Numbered from the stretch's first letter, positions 1 through 7,565 are shown. The stretch: DNA of 49,427 nucleotides from CAYMTR01 sp964393405 (GCA_964393405.1 CAYMTR010000021.1:1-49427), one strand, 5' to 3'. Numbers and translations are program-made. Notes: a model not told the origin generated them from the sequence alone.

Positions 1-738
1 AGCCTTGCCTATCTGTGCAATACCGAAAGGTATCTTCATACGGCCGGTCTTCTGGACGTTAAGATAATTGACGAAAATGCCCTGAGCAGTTTCCGGACGC
101 AGATATATTTTAAGGGCACTATCAGAAGTAGATCCCATTTCAGTTGAGAACATAAGGTTGAACTGACGAACTTCAGTCCAGTTGCGTGTTCCTGATACCG
201 GGCAAACGATTTCCTCATCAACAATTATCTGGCGAAGTTCTTCAAGATTGCCATCGTTAAGAGCTTTAGAATAGCGGTTGTGGAGTGCATCCCACTTAGC
301 CTGATATTCGAGAACCCTTCCATTAGTTGTACGGAATTGGTTTTCATCGAATGATTCACCAAACCGCTTAGCGGCCTTTTCGACTTCCTTGTTCATCTTC
401 TCCTCGAATTTAGCAAGCTGTTCTTCGATAAGGACATCAGCGCGGTATCTCTTTTTTGAATCTTTATTATCTATCAAAGGGTCGTTGAAAGCATCCACAT
501 GTCCCGATGCTTTCCAAATTGTAGGGTGCATGAAAATAGCGGAGTCAAGCCCGACGATATTTTCGTTAAGCATGACCATTGAGTCCCACCAATATTTTTT
601 GATGTTGTTCTTCAGTTCAACACCGTTCTGTCCGTAATCATATACGGCACCCAGACCGTCATAAATCTCACTACTTTGAAATACGAACCCATATTCTTTG
701 CAATGGGCTACCAGTTTCTTAAAAATATCTTCAGCCAT
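1..738 (-). CDS. glyS: Glycyl-tRNA synthetase, N-terminal part (runs off the left edge)
   Basis: This is the first 246 codons of a class II (dimeric alpha2-type) glycyl-tRNA synthetase, which charges tRNA-Gly in the cytoplasm. The frame is open from an ATG at 738 to the window edge. Recognisable family blocks are the start MAEDIFKKLVAHCKEYGFVF, then GLGAVYDYGQNGVELKNNI, SGHVDAFNDPLIDNK, and near the edge LRPETAQGIFVNYLNV, the class II segment contacting ATP and the acceptor end. The usual protein is about 500 residues, so half is missing only because the window ends. It is transcribed leftward and alone on this side. A TATTTTTG box lies 29 bp upstream of the start codon. Confidence 0.95.
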   Translation of the reverse strand, partial: MAEDIFKKLVAHCKEYGFVFQSSEIYDGLGAVYDYGQNGVELKNNIKKYWWDSMVMLNENIVGLDSAIFMHPTIWKASGHVDAFNDPLIDNKDSKKRYRADVLIEEQLAKFEEKMNKEVEKAAKRFGESFDENQFRTTNGRVLEYQAKWDALHNRYSKALNDGNLEELRQIIVDEEIVCPVSGTRNWTEVRQFNLMFSTEMGSTSDSALKIYLRPETAQGIFVNYLNVQKTGRMKIPFGIAQIGKA

Positions 739-767
739 AGTATCTGCTAATTTTTTGAAATCGAGCC

Positions 768-775
768 CAAAAATA
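768..775 (-). promoter_or_regulatory. Probable -7 box for glyS
   Basis: Read on the minus strand this is TATTTTTG, an exact match to the Bacteroidota -7 consensus TAnnTTTG, 29 bp upstream of the glyS start. I do not see a TTG at the expected 19-21 bp further upstream, so only half the promoter is supported. Confidence 0.4.
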
Positions 776-847
776 AGATTTTATCTTTAAAATATTCTAA
801 ATGGTTTAAATTGAATATTTAAAAAACCCATTTATTGCGAAAATAAA

Positions 848-888
848 GTCGCGGAGCGACGGCAGTATGTTAGAAGGATTGAGAAAAC
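848..888 (+). repeat. Dispersed repeat: short hairpin plus conserved box, copy 1
   Basis: A perfect stem GTCGC/GCGAC with a 3-base loop is followed by CAGTATGTTAGAAGGATTGA and then GAAAACCC. The same order (short GC stem, then CAGTATGGTAGAAAGATTGA, then GAGAAACCC) recurs at 14157-14195 in another intergenic gap. Two copies in one window suggest a dispersed intergenic family of unknown function. Confidence 0.6.
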
Positions 889-889
889 C

Positions 890-922
890 CTCCTCCGTAC
901 CTGCTCCGTACCTGCTCCGTAC
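890..922 (+). repeat. Tandem repeat, 11-bp unit TGCTCCGTACC
   Basis: CTCCGTACC is followed by TGCTCCGTACC and TGCTCCGTAC, giving three near-identical units of period 11. An 11-bp period array with the related unit AGAGTCGTACC occurs at the other end of the window (49273-49305), so both may belong to one short-repeat family. Confidence 0.6.
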
Positions 923-1085
923 ATCCACCCTATCTCAAATCACGAAATTGATAGTAAATACGGTTTTGGTATGGTGAGGAACGAATGAGGTAGGTCTGAA
1001 ATATACGCTATATTGACTTTTTGATATCAGTTGACTACCTTTAACTCAATTAAAAAATTTAGAACTTAAAATCAATTATAAAGCT

Positions 1086-1442
1086 ATGTCTCTAACATTT
1101 ATTAACCATAAGGGCAGAAAGATATTATATATCGATTATTCTAAATGTAAAACTCCTCAAGAAACAACAGCAATACTAAATCAGGTCAGGGACTTATACC
1201 TTTCAACTACTGAAAGCTACTATTCTCTCAACGACTTTACTAACGCTCCTTCAAACAATGAATTCATGGATCTTGCAAAAAAATATGGTAAAGAAATTTT
1301 CGATGCACGAACCATTAAAAACACAGCAATAGGGTTTACACCAATTAAAAAAATAATGCTTTCGGCCTATAACCTGATAGTCAAGAATAAATTAATAGCC
1401 TTCGACACAAAGGAAGAAGCGCTGGAATACCTTGCAAAATAA
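1086..1442 (+). CDS. Small soluble protein, STAS/SpoIIAA-like (hypothetical)
   Basis: A 118-residue protein with no signal peptide or membrane segment. The layout resembles the STAS/SpoIIAA-like fold family common in Bacteroidota. It starts with a short strand containing a Gly-Arg-Lys turn, has an alternating beta/alpha pattern with NQVRDLYLSTTESYYSLNDF in the centre, and ends with TPIKKIMLSAYNLIVKNKLIAFDTKEEALEYLAK-type sequence, where the last helix follows the F-x-T/S-x-E-E-A motif typical of that group. The function is unknown and the family call is an inference from pattern only. It is monocistronic. A weak hairpin with a T-run follows directly. The blaI promoter begins 60 bp downstream. 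Confidence 0.7.
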   Translation: MSLTFINHKGRKILYIDYSKCKTPQETTAILNQVRDLYLSTTESYYSLNDFTNAPSNNEFMDLAKKYGKEIFDARTIKNTAIGFTPIKKIMLSAYNLIVKNKLIAFDTKEEALEYLAK

Positions 1443-1460
1443 AAAAGGGAGGACCTTTTT
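1442..1460 (+). terminator. Weak intrinsic terminator after the STAS-like gene
   Basis: AAAAAGG and CCTTTTT can pair around a GAGGA loop immediately after the stop codon. The stem has only two G-C pairs, so it may be a marginal terminator. Confidence 0.3.
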
Positions 1461-1504
1461 CCCGAATATTTTCATCTTTCTCTAAAAATATTTTATTAAA
1501 ACTA

Positions 1505-1535
1505 TTGCATCTACGATAAATGTCGTATATCTTTG
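1505..1535 (+). promoter_or_regulatory. Promoter of the blaI-blaR1-like operon
   Basis: TTG at 1505-1507 and TATCTTTG at 1528-1535 are separated by exactly 20 bp and fit the Bacteroidota -33/-7 pattern. The -7 box lies precisely between two inverted-repeat operators, so repressor binding would cover it. Confidence 0.75.
1512..1527 (+). promoter_or_regulatory. BlaI/MecI-type operator 1
   Basis: TACGATAAATGTCGTA is an inverted repeat with 5-bp arms TACGA/TCGTA around six bases. It lies in the promoter spacer, 24 bp (centre to centre) from an equivalent dyad. The TAC...GTA ends are those of the BlaI/MecI/CopY operator class. Confidence 0.7.
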
Positions 1536-1551
1536 TACGACAAACATCGTA
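1536..1551 (+). promoter_or_regulatory. BlaI/MecI-type operator 2
   Basis: TACGACAAACATCGTA has the same TACGA-N6-TCGTA arms as operator 1. It starts directly after the -7 box and covers the expected transcription start, 12 bp before the blaI start codon. Two tandem dyads suggest negative autoregulation by two repressor dimers. Confidence 0.72.
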
Positions 1552-1563
1552 ACTGATATTCAT

Positions 1564-1953
1564 ATGGAAGAAAGCAGACCGACACCTACAGCAGCAGAAC
1601 TGGAAATTCTTAATATCCTATGGGATAAGGAACCTCTGACGGTAAAGGATGTACATGATAAACTTTCAGAGACGAAAGACATCGGGTACACTACAGCACT
1701 AAAGATAATGCAGAACATGACTTCTAAAGGCTTGCTTACAAGGGAGCCAAACGGAAAGAACCATCTGTATTTTACTGCTTGCAGAATGGACGAAACCCGC
1801 GGTACCCTGCTCGACCGTTTTCTTGAATCGGCATTCTCAGGATCTTCATCTAGTCTGGTGATGCAACTTCTTGGCAACAAGAAAACCAGCAAGAGGGAGA
1901 TTGAAGAAATAAAGAGACTGATTTCACAAATGGAAAAAGATCAACAGCTATGA
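1564..1953 (+). CDS. BlaI/MecI/CopY-family transcriptional repressor
   Basis: A 129-residue winged-helix repressor of the BlaI/MecI family. The N-terminal domain carries the family pattern: PTAAELEILNILWDKEPLTV, then VKDVHDKL, then GYTTALKIMQNMTSKGLL with the recognition helix and wing, and NGKNHLYFTA. The C-terminal helices (about 85-125) would form the dimerisation part that the partner protease cleaves in studied systems. The stop overlaps the start of the M56 gene (ATGA), so the two are translationally coupled. The two dyads upstream are very probably its own operators. In Bacteroidota such pairs usually respond to envelope or other signals rather than beta-lactams, and no beta-lactamase gene is nearby. 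Confidence 0.93.
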   Translation: MEESRPTPTAAELEILNILWDKEPLTVKDVHDKLSETKDIGYTTALKIMQNMTSKGLLTREPNGKNHLYFTACRMDETRGTLLDRFLESAFSGSSSSLVMQLLGNKKTSKREIEEIKRLISQMEKDQQL

Positions 1954-3764
1954 AACTGATCAACAATCTGTTTTCGCCTGAAGTAATTGAGGCATCGGGG
2001 TGGACAATCATCCATTCCCTTTGGCAGGCAACACTAATTGCTGTCGTTCTGTCCATACTTTTCCTGCTATTAAGGAAAAAAAGCGCCCAGCTAAAATATT
2101 TTCTCTCTTTCACTGCATTGGTAGCAGTGCTTGTTTGGTCGTCAACAACATTTGTCCGTTCGTACAATTATGCATCCGAAAAACAAGCATTAAAAGAAAA
2201 AATCACAAGCAATCCAGATTATATCAAGAAAATAATCGCTGAAGAAAATAACGGGCAAGCTCAACTTTCAGAGGCAAAGACTGAGCTGTTCGACATCAGG
2301 ATTGTTAAAGCTAGGGCTTTCTTCCAGCGTAATTTCAATGCCATCTGTTCAGTATGGTTGATTGGTTTGCTGCTGCTGCTACTCAGGTTTACGGGAGGTT
2401 ATATTTACAGCCGAAGACTAAGAACAAGCCAGCTTAACATCCTTGCTGAAGATATGTATGAAACAATCAACCGCCTCTCCGAAAAAATTGGTCTCCGCCG
2501 TAAAGTAGAAGCTTTCTTTTCGCCACTTGCCAAGGTGCCAATGACCCTTGGTGCAATTAAACCTGTAATACTTTTCCCGGTAACAGCATTTACCGGACTA
2601 TCATCCAAGGAAATAGAAGCAATAATAGCCCATGAGCTGGCACATATAATCCGCAACGATTATCTTTTCAACATCATCCAGACAATGATTGAAATATTGT
2701 TTTTCTACCACCCTGCAGTGTGGATCATCTCATCGCAGATAAGGCTGGAAAGGGAAAACAGTTGCGACAATATCGCCATTGAAGCCACAGGCGATAAAAT
2801 AGCATTCGCAAGAGCTCTTGCTGCCATTCAGGTGCAGACATTCAGCAACGGACAATTATCGATGGCTTTCACCGGAAAAAGGGGAAGCATTCTGCAACGT
2901 ATTCAACGATTACAAAAACAAATAGCCATGAAAACAAATTTTATTGAAGGATTAATCGCCGGTGTAATTATCATTATCGGACTAACACTGGCATCGTATG
3001 CTTTTGGGGGACAAAAGGGAAATCCTGAGCCAAAACCAATAATAGCAAGAGACACAATCGCTCCTGTGGTCAAAAAGACTGAAGCTCAAAAAGACAGCAT
3101 ATTGAGCGTGTTTGAAGCGAACATCAAACAAGCAAAGATTGACGACAAAAAGAAGGAAGAGTTAAGAAAAGTGACTGAGATGGCCCTTTCGGAAGAAGAT
3201 GATGAACTTTCGGAAGAGATGATTGAAGAAATCAACATTGCATTTGAAGAAATGAACTTTTCAAAAATCATGTGTGAAACCATGAAGGAAGTTTCGGAGG
3301 CACTGAATGAAGCATCGAGGGAAGTCAATAGGGCAATGGTTGAAATTGACCATGAAGAAATCAACAGGGACCTTGAAGAAGCAGCCCGGGAAATTGAGCA
3401 AGCCAAGAGGGAGATGGCCGAAGAAATGTACCGCGACATGTCGGAAGACGGCATTGACAGGGAAATAATCGAAGCATCGATAAATGCAGCAGCTGCAGGG
3501 ATGAACATCGCCTCTGAGGTGTTGCAAAATATTGATGTAAACGGAATAATACATTCGGCACTGACAGGGGTAAGCGCTGCACTAAATTCTATGGGAGATG
3601 CAGGTGAACATCACTGGGAAGAGTGCGATTCATCGGAAGAAAACCTGTATGACGAAATGAAGGACGAACTTGAAAGAGAAAAAAAGATTCTGGAAAAAGA
3701 GCAGGAGAAAATGCAGAAAAGGGTTGACAAAATAAACAAGAACCTTGAAAAACTAGAAAAATAA
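1950..3764 (+). CDS. BlaR1-like M56 membrane metallopeptidase with acidic helical C-terminus
   Basis: A 604-residue polytopic zinc protease, the sensor partner of the repressor just upstream. Hydrophobic segments lie at about 22-42, 49-68, 130-147 and 331-350. The catalytic HELAH is at 227-231, in a cytosolic loop, followed by the family block FFYHPAVWIISSQIRLEREN and CDNIAIEATGD. After the last membrane helix there is no penicillin-binding domain. Residues about 365-604 are instead a long, strongly acidic, Glu/Lys-rich helical region with many EEMN/EEINR-like steps, ending in a charged coiled coil. By analogy, ligand sensing by this periplasmic tail would activate the protease to inactivate the repressor. 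The ligand cannot be inferred. The start is fixed by the ATGA overlap. Confidence 0.9.
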   Translation: MKLINNLFSPEVIEASGWTIIHSLWQATLIAVVLSILFLLLRKKSAQLKYFLSFTALVAVLVWSSTTFVRSYNYASEKQALKEKITSNPDYIKKIIAEENNGQAQLSEAKTELFDIRIVKARAFFQRNFNAICSVWLIGLLLLLLRFTGGYIYSRRLRTSQLNILAEDMYETINRLSEKIGLRRKVEAFFSPLAKVPMTLGAIKPVILFPVTAFTGLSSKEIEAIIAHELAHIIRNDYLFNIIQTMIEILFFYHPAVWIISSQIRLERENSCDNIAIEATGDKIAFARALAAIQVQTFSNGQLSMAFTGKRGSILQRIQRLQKQIAMKTNFIEGLIAGVIIIIGLTLASYAFGGQKGNPEPKPIIARDTIAPVVKKTEAQKDSILSVFEANIKQAKIDDKKKEELRKVTEMALSEEDDELSEEMIEEINIAFEEMNFSKIMCETMKEVSEALNEASREVNRAMVEIDHEEINRDLEEAAREIEQAKREMAEEMYRDMSEDGIDREIIEASINAAAAGMNIASEVLQNIDVNGIIHSALTGVSAALNSMGDAGEHHWEECDSSEENLYDEMKDELEREKKILEKEQEKMQKRVDKINKNLEKLEK

Positions 3765-3802
3765 TTTTTTTACAATGTTCAATGAACTTACAATGTTTTG
3801 TT

Positions 3803-3810
3803 TATCTTTA
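3803..3810 (+). promoter_or_regulatory. Putative -7 box, PVPVP paralogue 1
   Basis: TATCTTTA followed by C lies exactly 24 nt before the start codon. The two other paralogues have TAACTTTA-C and TATTTTTA-C at the same 24-nt distance. This fixed spacing suggests a shared promoter element close to TAnnTTTG. No consistent TTG is seen upstream. Confidence 0.45.
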
Positions 3811-3834
3811 CAAAAACCAAAACATCAACTCATT

Positions 3835-4533
3835 ATGAAAAAAATTTACTTACTACTTATTTCGTTTGTAGTAGTTACTTTTACAATTACAAACACAAAA
3901 GCTCAATTACCAGAAATAGTCGGTCTTCCGCATACTTTTAACAGTTCAAGCACCAGCGGTTTAATAGATTTGGATAATAACCGTACTCCAGATTTCTGGG
4001 TTGACTTTTATGATAATGGCTCTGGTAATTATGCATGTATAATAATGGGTGGTCCTCCAATCGATTCGCCATCTCCCGGACTGACTACCCCTGGGCGAAA
4101 TCGAATTATAACTGAATTTGAAGATTCAGAGTTGAGCAGTGAAAATTTCTTTTCAAAAATTTTAAGTACCGGTGATCCAATTTCTTCGGCAAGTGTGATT
4201 TGGTCTGAAGAGTCATATTTCTTCCGGAATAATCCACTAACATCTCCTGCCCCTCTAAGTGGTACTTTTTACGATGGCGACTATGACGGATATATTGGAG
4301 TATATTTTCTTGGTGACGACAATGAATTCCATTATGGTTGGATAAGTGTAACAATGGATGCAAGTGGTAGTTTTGTTACTTTAGGAAGTTCAGCGTATAA
4401 TCCTTCTCCCGGACAACCTTTTACTGCAGGAGCCAGCGCTACGCCAGTTCCTGTTCCATTAATTGCAAGTATTTTAGGTTTTGGATTGATTGGCGGAGGA
4501 ATCTTGCTTAAAAGAAGAAAAAGAAACAAATAA
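3835..4533 (+). CDS. Exported protein with PEP-CTERM-like (PVPVP) sorting tail, paralogue 1
   Basis: I take the ATG at 3835 (232 residues) rather than the in-frame ATG at 3775, because it opens a clean signal peptide (MKKIYLLLISFVVV...TKAQ) shared with paralogue 3 and lies 24 nt after a conserved promoter-like box. The mature part has IDLDNNRTPDF, a Ca-loop-like Asp/Asn cluster. It then has GTFYDGDYDGYIGVYFLG, HYGWISV and AYNPSPGQPF.AG, a beta-rich ectodomain pattern seen in many PEP-CTERM and other surface proteins. The C-terminus is tripartite: PVPVP, a roughly 18-residue Gly-rich hydrophobic helix, and KRRKRNK. This fits cleavage and anchoring by an exosortase-type enzyme, which is not in this window. 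The function of the ectodomain is unknown. Confidence 0.85.
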   Translation: MKKIYLLLISFVVVTFTITNTKAQLPEIVGLPHTFNSSSTSGLIDLDNNRTPDFWVDFYDNGSGNYACIIMGGPPIDSPSPGLTTPGRNRIITEFEDSELSSENFFSKILSTGDPISSASVIWSEESYFFRNNPLTSPAPLSGTFYDGDYDGYIGVYFLGDDNEFHYGWISVTMDASGSFVTLGSSAYNPSPGQPFTAGASATPVPVPLIASILGFGLIGGGILLKRRKRNK

Positions 4534-4579
4534 TATTTTTCATATTTTTTAAATTTGAGGAAATTAAAAAAACTAATTT

Positions 4580-4633
4580 AAAAACCTCAACTCATGAAAA
4601 GCCAGAAGTGGATATTCCTGAGTTGAGGTTTTT
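4580..4633 (+). terminator. Intrinsic terminator after PVPVP paralogue 1
   Basis: AAAACCTCAACTCA pairs perfectly over 14 bp with TGAGTTGAGGTTTT across a 24-nt loop, followed by T residues. The A-tract on the left arm makes it potentially bidirectional. The related terminators after paralogues 2 and 3 keep the AAAACCTCAACT arm. Confidence 0.85.
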
Positions 4634-4701
4634 ATATTAATATTTTTACTTTTATAATTTCCTCCTATAAGTATAACTGAGCACATATCAATTTTATTAA
4701 A

Positions 4702-6447
4702 ATGATCCTTGCTAGACCAAGAAACATTATCATACTACTTGTATTGCTGACATTGGCATTCTACGGGCAAGTGGTTACTTATGAATTCCTGACTTTTGAC
4801 GACAACATTTTTATCACTGAAAATGATGTTGTTGCAAGCGATAATAAATCTTTTACAGATTGCATCAGGTTTCAATATATGCAACACGACTATTTCCCCC
4901 TTACATTTTTAACGTTCCGCTTATTGAGGGTAATTTTTGGCTTAAATCCTTATGCTTTTCATTTTTTAAACCTTTTACTTCACATAGTAAATGTAATTCT
5001 TGTCTTTCTTCTTTGCATGAAGATTTACGACAAGTTGATACCCGGATTAAAAAGTCTGACTATATGGAGTGGGGCAACAGCACTTTTATTTTCAATCAAT
5101 CCGTTACATGTTGAATCGGTGGCCTGGGCAATGGACTTGAAAGATATTCTTTACAGCATGTTCTACTTTTCGGGAATATTGGCATACATAAAATGGAAAG
5201 AGAGTAACAAATTGTTTTACTTCATTCTGGCGTTCTCTTTAGCATTTTTAAGTATTGTATCGAAATCAAGCGGCATCACCTTTATCGCTATTTTATTTCT
5301 TGTCGACATTCTTATGGGTGAAAAACCTTTCAGGAAAATGCTATTATCCAAAATCCCCTTTGTCATTCTTACACTTGCTGGATTTTATATTTTCGGGTTA
5401 TTCACAAATCCCGAGGATACATTAACAGGCATCAGCGGGGGAACAGCAGAAAACCTAAACCCATATTTTCCGGAATCAATTGCCGGGTTAAATAATATTT
5501 TTCAAAGAATAGTGATCATTTCTTTCAGGTTGACATTCTGGATGTTGCATTCACTATTCCCGTTTAATCTAAGTGTATTTTATGAACGGGACATTCTTCT
5601 TGAACAATATTCCGGGGTACTCATTTTGACGCCGATTTTATTGGCAGCGGTTGCAGCTGCTGTGTGGTATTTCCGAAAGAAGAATAAACTTTTGCTATTC
5701 GGTTTTTTATTTTTCATGATAAGCATTTCTCCGGCGCTAGCAAAAGGAGATATAGGAATTTCAACATTTGTGCCCGACAGGTATATGTATTTGCCGGTAT
5801 TGGGGTTGCTAATAATGCTTGTGGGGATTTTTGAAAAAATAAATATAAAAGTGATCATCTTTGCAGGATTGATGATTTTCATGTATTGGAGTTATAAATC
5901 TGTTACTTATTTGCCGAAGTGGAAAGAATCGCTTAAGTTTTACAATTACTTGCTTGAAGATAATCCTTTGATTCCTTCGGCGCTATTCAACAGGGCTAAT
6001 CTGTACATGAAGAACGGCGACTATGATAAGGCATTAGCAGACTATGATACATACTTAAAAAATTACAAACCGGGGAATAACTTGGATGCGTATATAAAGA
6101 GAGGGATAATTTATAAGTCGAAAAAAGAATATGGAAAAGCACTAATTGATTTTAATACCGTACTAAAATATTATCCTAAAAATTTTGATGCATTGTTTCA
6201 TCGTGGGCATCTATACTCACTACAAGGCAATCTTGAAAAATGTAGGGAAGACTTTTCAGCAGCAATAGAAATCAATCCCAATGATTTCTATTTAAATAAA
6301 AATATATCAATACTATACTTTAAAGCTGGAAATCATGAAGTAGCGTTGGAATATGCTGAAAAATGTCTCAAAGAAAATGGGGAAGAGGCTGATTTACTTG
6401 AGATAAAAAAGGTATCAGAGAGAATGATAAATGATAACATAAATTAA
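4702..6447 (+). CDS. TMTC-like polytopic membrane protein with C-terminal TPRs (probable GT-C protein O-glycosyltransferase)
   Basis: A 581-residue protein with about ten hydrophobic segments between residues 8 and 400, then four tetratricopeptide repeats (about 425-575; for example SALFNRANLYMKNGDYDKAL and DALFHRGHLYSLQGNLEK). Near the N-terminus, after the first helix, is TFDDN (Asp33-Asp34), the position of the acidic catalytic motif of GT-C transferases. Next comes NPYAFHFLNLLLH and then NPLHVESVAWAMDLKDILYS, matching the HPxHTEAVxxxxGRAD-type block of eukaryotic TMTC protein O-mannosyltransferases and their bacterial relatives. The family role would be transfer of a sugar from a lipid-linked donor to exported proteins, with the TPRs holding the acceptor. 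It lies between PVPVP surface-protein genes 1 and 2, which are natural acceptor candidates. Enzymatic activity is an inference. Confidence 0.75.
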   Translation: MILARPRNIIILLVLLTLAFYGQVVTYEFLTFDDNIFITENDVVASDNKSFTDCIRFQYMQHDYFPLTFLTFRLLRVIFGLNPYAFHFLNLLLHIVNVILVFLLCMKIYDKLIPGLKSLTIWSGATALLFSINPLHVESVAWAMDLKDILYSMFYFSGILAYIKWKESNKLFYFILAFSLAFLSIVSKSSGITFIAILFLVDILMGEKPFRKMLLSKIPFVILTLAGFYIFGLFTNPEDTLTGISGGTAENLNPYFPESIAGLNNIFQRIVIISFRLTFWMLHSLFPFNLSVFYERDILLEQYSGVLILTPILLAAVAAAVWYFRKKNKLLLFGFLFFMISISPALAKGDIGISTFVPDRYMYLPVLGLLIMLVGIFEKINIKVIIFAGLMIFMYWSYKSVTYLPKWKESLKFYNYLLEDNPLIPSALFNRANLYMKNGDYDKALADYDTYLKNYKPGNNLDAYIKRGIIYKSKKEYGKALIDFNTVLKYYPKNFDALFHRGHLYSLQGNLEKCREDFSAAIEINPNDFYLNKNISILYFKAGNHEVALEYAEKCLKENGEEADLLEIKKVSERMINDNIN

Positions 6448-6499
6448 ACGTAATCCTCATTTTTTAAAGTGATGGAACAATTGTTTAAAATTTTTTATT

Positions 6500-6507
6500 T
6501 AACTTTA
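6500..6507 (+). promoter_or_regulatory. Putative -7 box, PVPVP paralogue 2
   Basis: TAACTTTA followed by C, 24 nt before the start codon, at the same distance as in the other two paralogues. A TTG lies 16 bp upstream, shorter than the usual 19-21. Confidence 0.45.
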
Positions 6508-6531
6508 CCATAACTAAAAAAACAAATCTTT

Positions 6532-7269
6532 ATGAATAAAATTAAATTACTCCTTTTAACAGCCTTAGTAGCCTTATTAACAGGCATTAACACAAGAGCA
6601 GAACTTCCTGCATTGACTATAGATTACAGTATGGTTAGTCTACCTGAAGAGTTTAACGGTGCAAATTCCGGTGGCTATATTGACTTGGACAATAACGGTA
6701 CTCCTGATTTCTTAATTACTTTTTCTGATTATGATTCAGGTTATTCCAGTTCACGAATACTTGGAATGGGTTCTCTTCTTTCACCTTCACTCGGGAAGAA
6801 AATTAGTGAGGGGAATAAGATTGTTAGTGAAAGACCACTTGATACTCCTCCCACAAGTTCCGGATTACAAGACATACCATTATACTTTACCTCAGTTTTA
6901 AGTGCCGGTGAACTAATTTCAGAGGATGCTGATGAATGGTTTTTTTCCTCATATTTCTTCCGGAATACTCCACCAACATCTCCTGCCCCTCTAGGTGGTA
7001 CTTTTTACGATGGCGATTATGAAGGATATTTAGGAGTCTATTTTCTTGGTGACGACAATGAATTCCATTATGGTTGGTTAAGTGTGGAATTAGGACCTAA
7101 TGGAGAATATGTAAAAATTAATGGGTCGGCTTATAATCCTTCTCCTGGACAACCTATTATTGCAGGAGCCAGCGCTACGCCAGTTCCTGTTCCATTAATT
7201 GCAAGTATTTTAGGTTTTGGATTGATTGGCGGAGGAATCTTGCTTAAAAGAAGAAAAAGAAACAAATAA
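6532..7269 (+). CDS. Exported protein with PVPVP sorting tail, paralogue 2
   Basis: A 245-residue paralogue with its own signal peptide (MNKIKLLLLTALVALLTG...RA). It has the same ectodomain plan as the other two: YIDLDNNGTPDF, then a longer unique middle (about 60-125), then YFFRNTPPTSPAPLGGTFYD, YEGYLGVYFLG, HYGWLSV and AYNPSPGQPI.AG. The PVPVP, Gly-rich helix, KRRKRNK tail is identical at DNA level to paralogues 1 and 3. The middle is the most divergent of the three, so this is the outlier. Its stop and downstream 138 bp, including the terminator, are duplicated exactly after paralogue 3. It lies 84 bp after the TMTC-like gene but has its own promoter-like box, so it may be transcribed separately. 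Confidence 0.85.
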   Translation: MNKIKLLLLTALVALLTGINTRAELPALTIDYSMVSLPEEFNGANSGGYIDLDNNGTPDFLITFSDYDSGYSSSRILGMGSLLSPSLGKKISEGNKIVSERPLDTPPTSSGLQDIPLYFTSVLSAGELISEDADEWFFSSYFFRNTPPTSPAPLGGTFYDGDYEGYLGVYFLGDDNEFHYGWLSVELGPNGEYVKINGSAYNPSPGQPIIAGASATPVPVPLIASILGFGLIGGGILLKRRKRNK

Positions 7270-7407
7270 TATTTTTCAAATTTTTTAAATCTGAGGATAT
7301 TAAAAAAATCAAATTAAAAACCTCAACTTAGGGAATGGCTCCGGAGTTGGGGTTTTTTATTTCTGATATTCTTTTTTCTATTACAATATTTTCATTTCTG
7401 GACGAAT
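7161..7407 (+). repeat. 247-bp exact direct repeat, copy 1
   Basis: Bases 7161-7407 are identical, as far as I can align by eye, to 8238-8484 (offset 1077). The unit covers the last 36 sense codons and stop of the PVPVP gene, the 3' untranslated region, the terminator and about 50 bp beyond it. Identity stops abruptly after GGACGAAT in both copies, marking a recombination or duplication boundary. Confidence 0.85.
7317..7357 (+). terminator. Intrinsic terminator after PVPVP paralogue 2
   Basis: AAAACCTCAACT pairs with the downstream arm AGTTGGGGTTTT through G-U pairs, and a run of six T follows. This segment is inside the 247-bp exact repeat and recurs after paralogue 3. Confidence 0.8.
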
Positions 7408-7565
7408 ATTTGTGGATTAATGCAAGATATTCAGTTATGAATGAAAATTTTGAGAAGATTGTTGTTTCGCTCGAAGAAAATACTTTGCCATCAAAAGGAG
7501 GTATCAGACATATTAAAGCATGGAAGATAAATGAAATTCGATTAAAGGATATCAGAAAAGATTAA
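7408..7565 (+). pseudogene. Possible gene remnant between PVPVP paralogues 2 and 3
   Basis: An open frame ends at 7565. Its in-frame ATG upstream (7335) lies inside the terminator, so a normal start there is unlikely. A second ATG at 7437 would give 42 residues (start MNENFEKIVVSLEENTLPSK). The sequence looks protein-like, with charged helices and no low complexity, but it begins exactly at the edge of the duplicated block. The simplest reading is the 3' end of a gene cut by the duplication that placed the PVPVP cassette here. I do not recognise the family. Confidence 0.25.

Larger units (their letters stand above)
739..1085. other. Intergenic region with hairpin-box repeat and 11-bp tandem repeats
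   Basis: This gap between glyS and the small gene at 1086 has no convincing coding frame. It holds the glyS -7 box, a perfect 5-bp hairpin GTCGC-gga-GCGAC (848-860), a conserved box (about 863-888) that recurs near 14169, and three copies of the 11-mer TGCTCCGTACC (last one incomplete) at about 890-922. The remainder is AT-rich. Confidence 0.6.

Noticed and set aside
3086..3508. 140-codon frame on the minus strand, Ser/Ile-rich
   Set aside because: It is the antisense image of the Glu/Lys-rich helical tail of the M56 protease. Low-complexity acidic genes give long open antisense frames.
1564..3764. Beta-lactam resistance regulator function (blaI-blaR1 proper)
   Set aside because: No penicillin-binding sensor domain in the protease and no beta-lactamase or PBP gene nearby.
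3775..3834. Upstream in-frame start for PVPVP paralogue 1
   Set aside because: It adds 20 residues in front of a standard signal peptide and overlaps the putative promoter box.
4332..4529. Identical 65-codon minus-strand frames inside PVPVP paralogues 1 and 3 (also 8145-8342)
   Set aside because: They are identical only because the sense DNA is duplicated. The frame mirrors the PVPVP tail codons.
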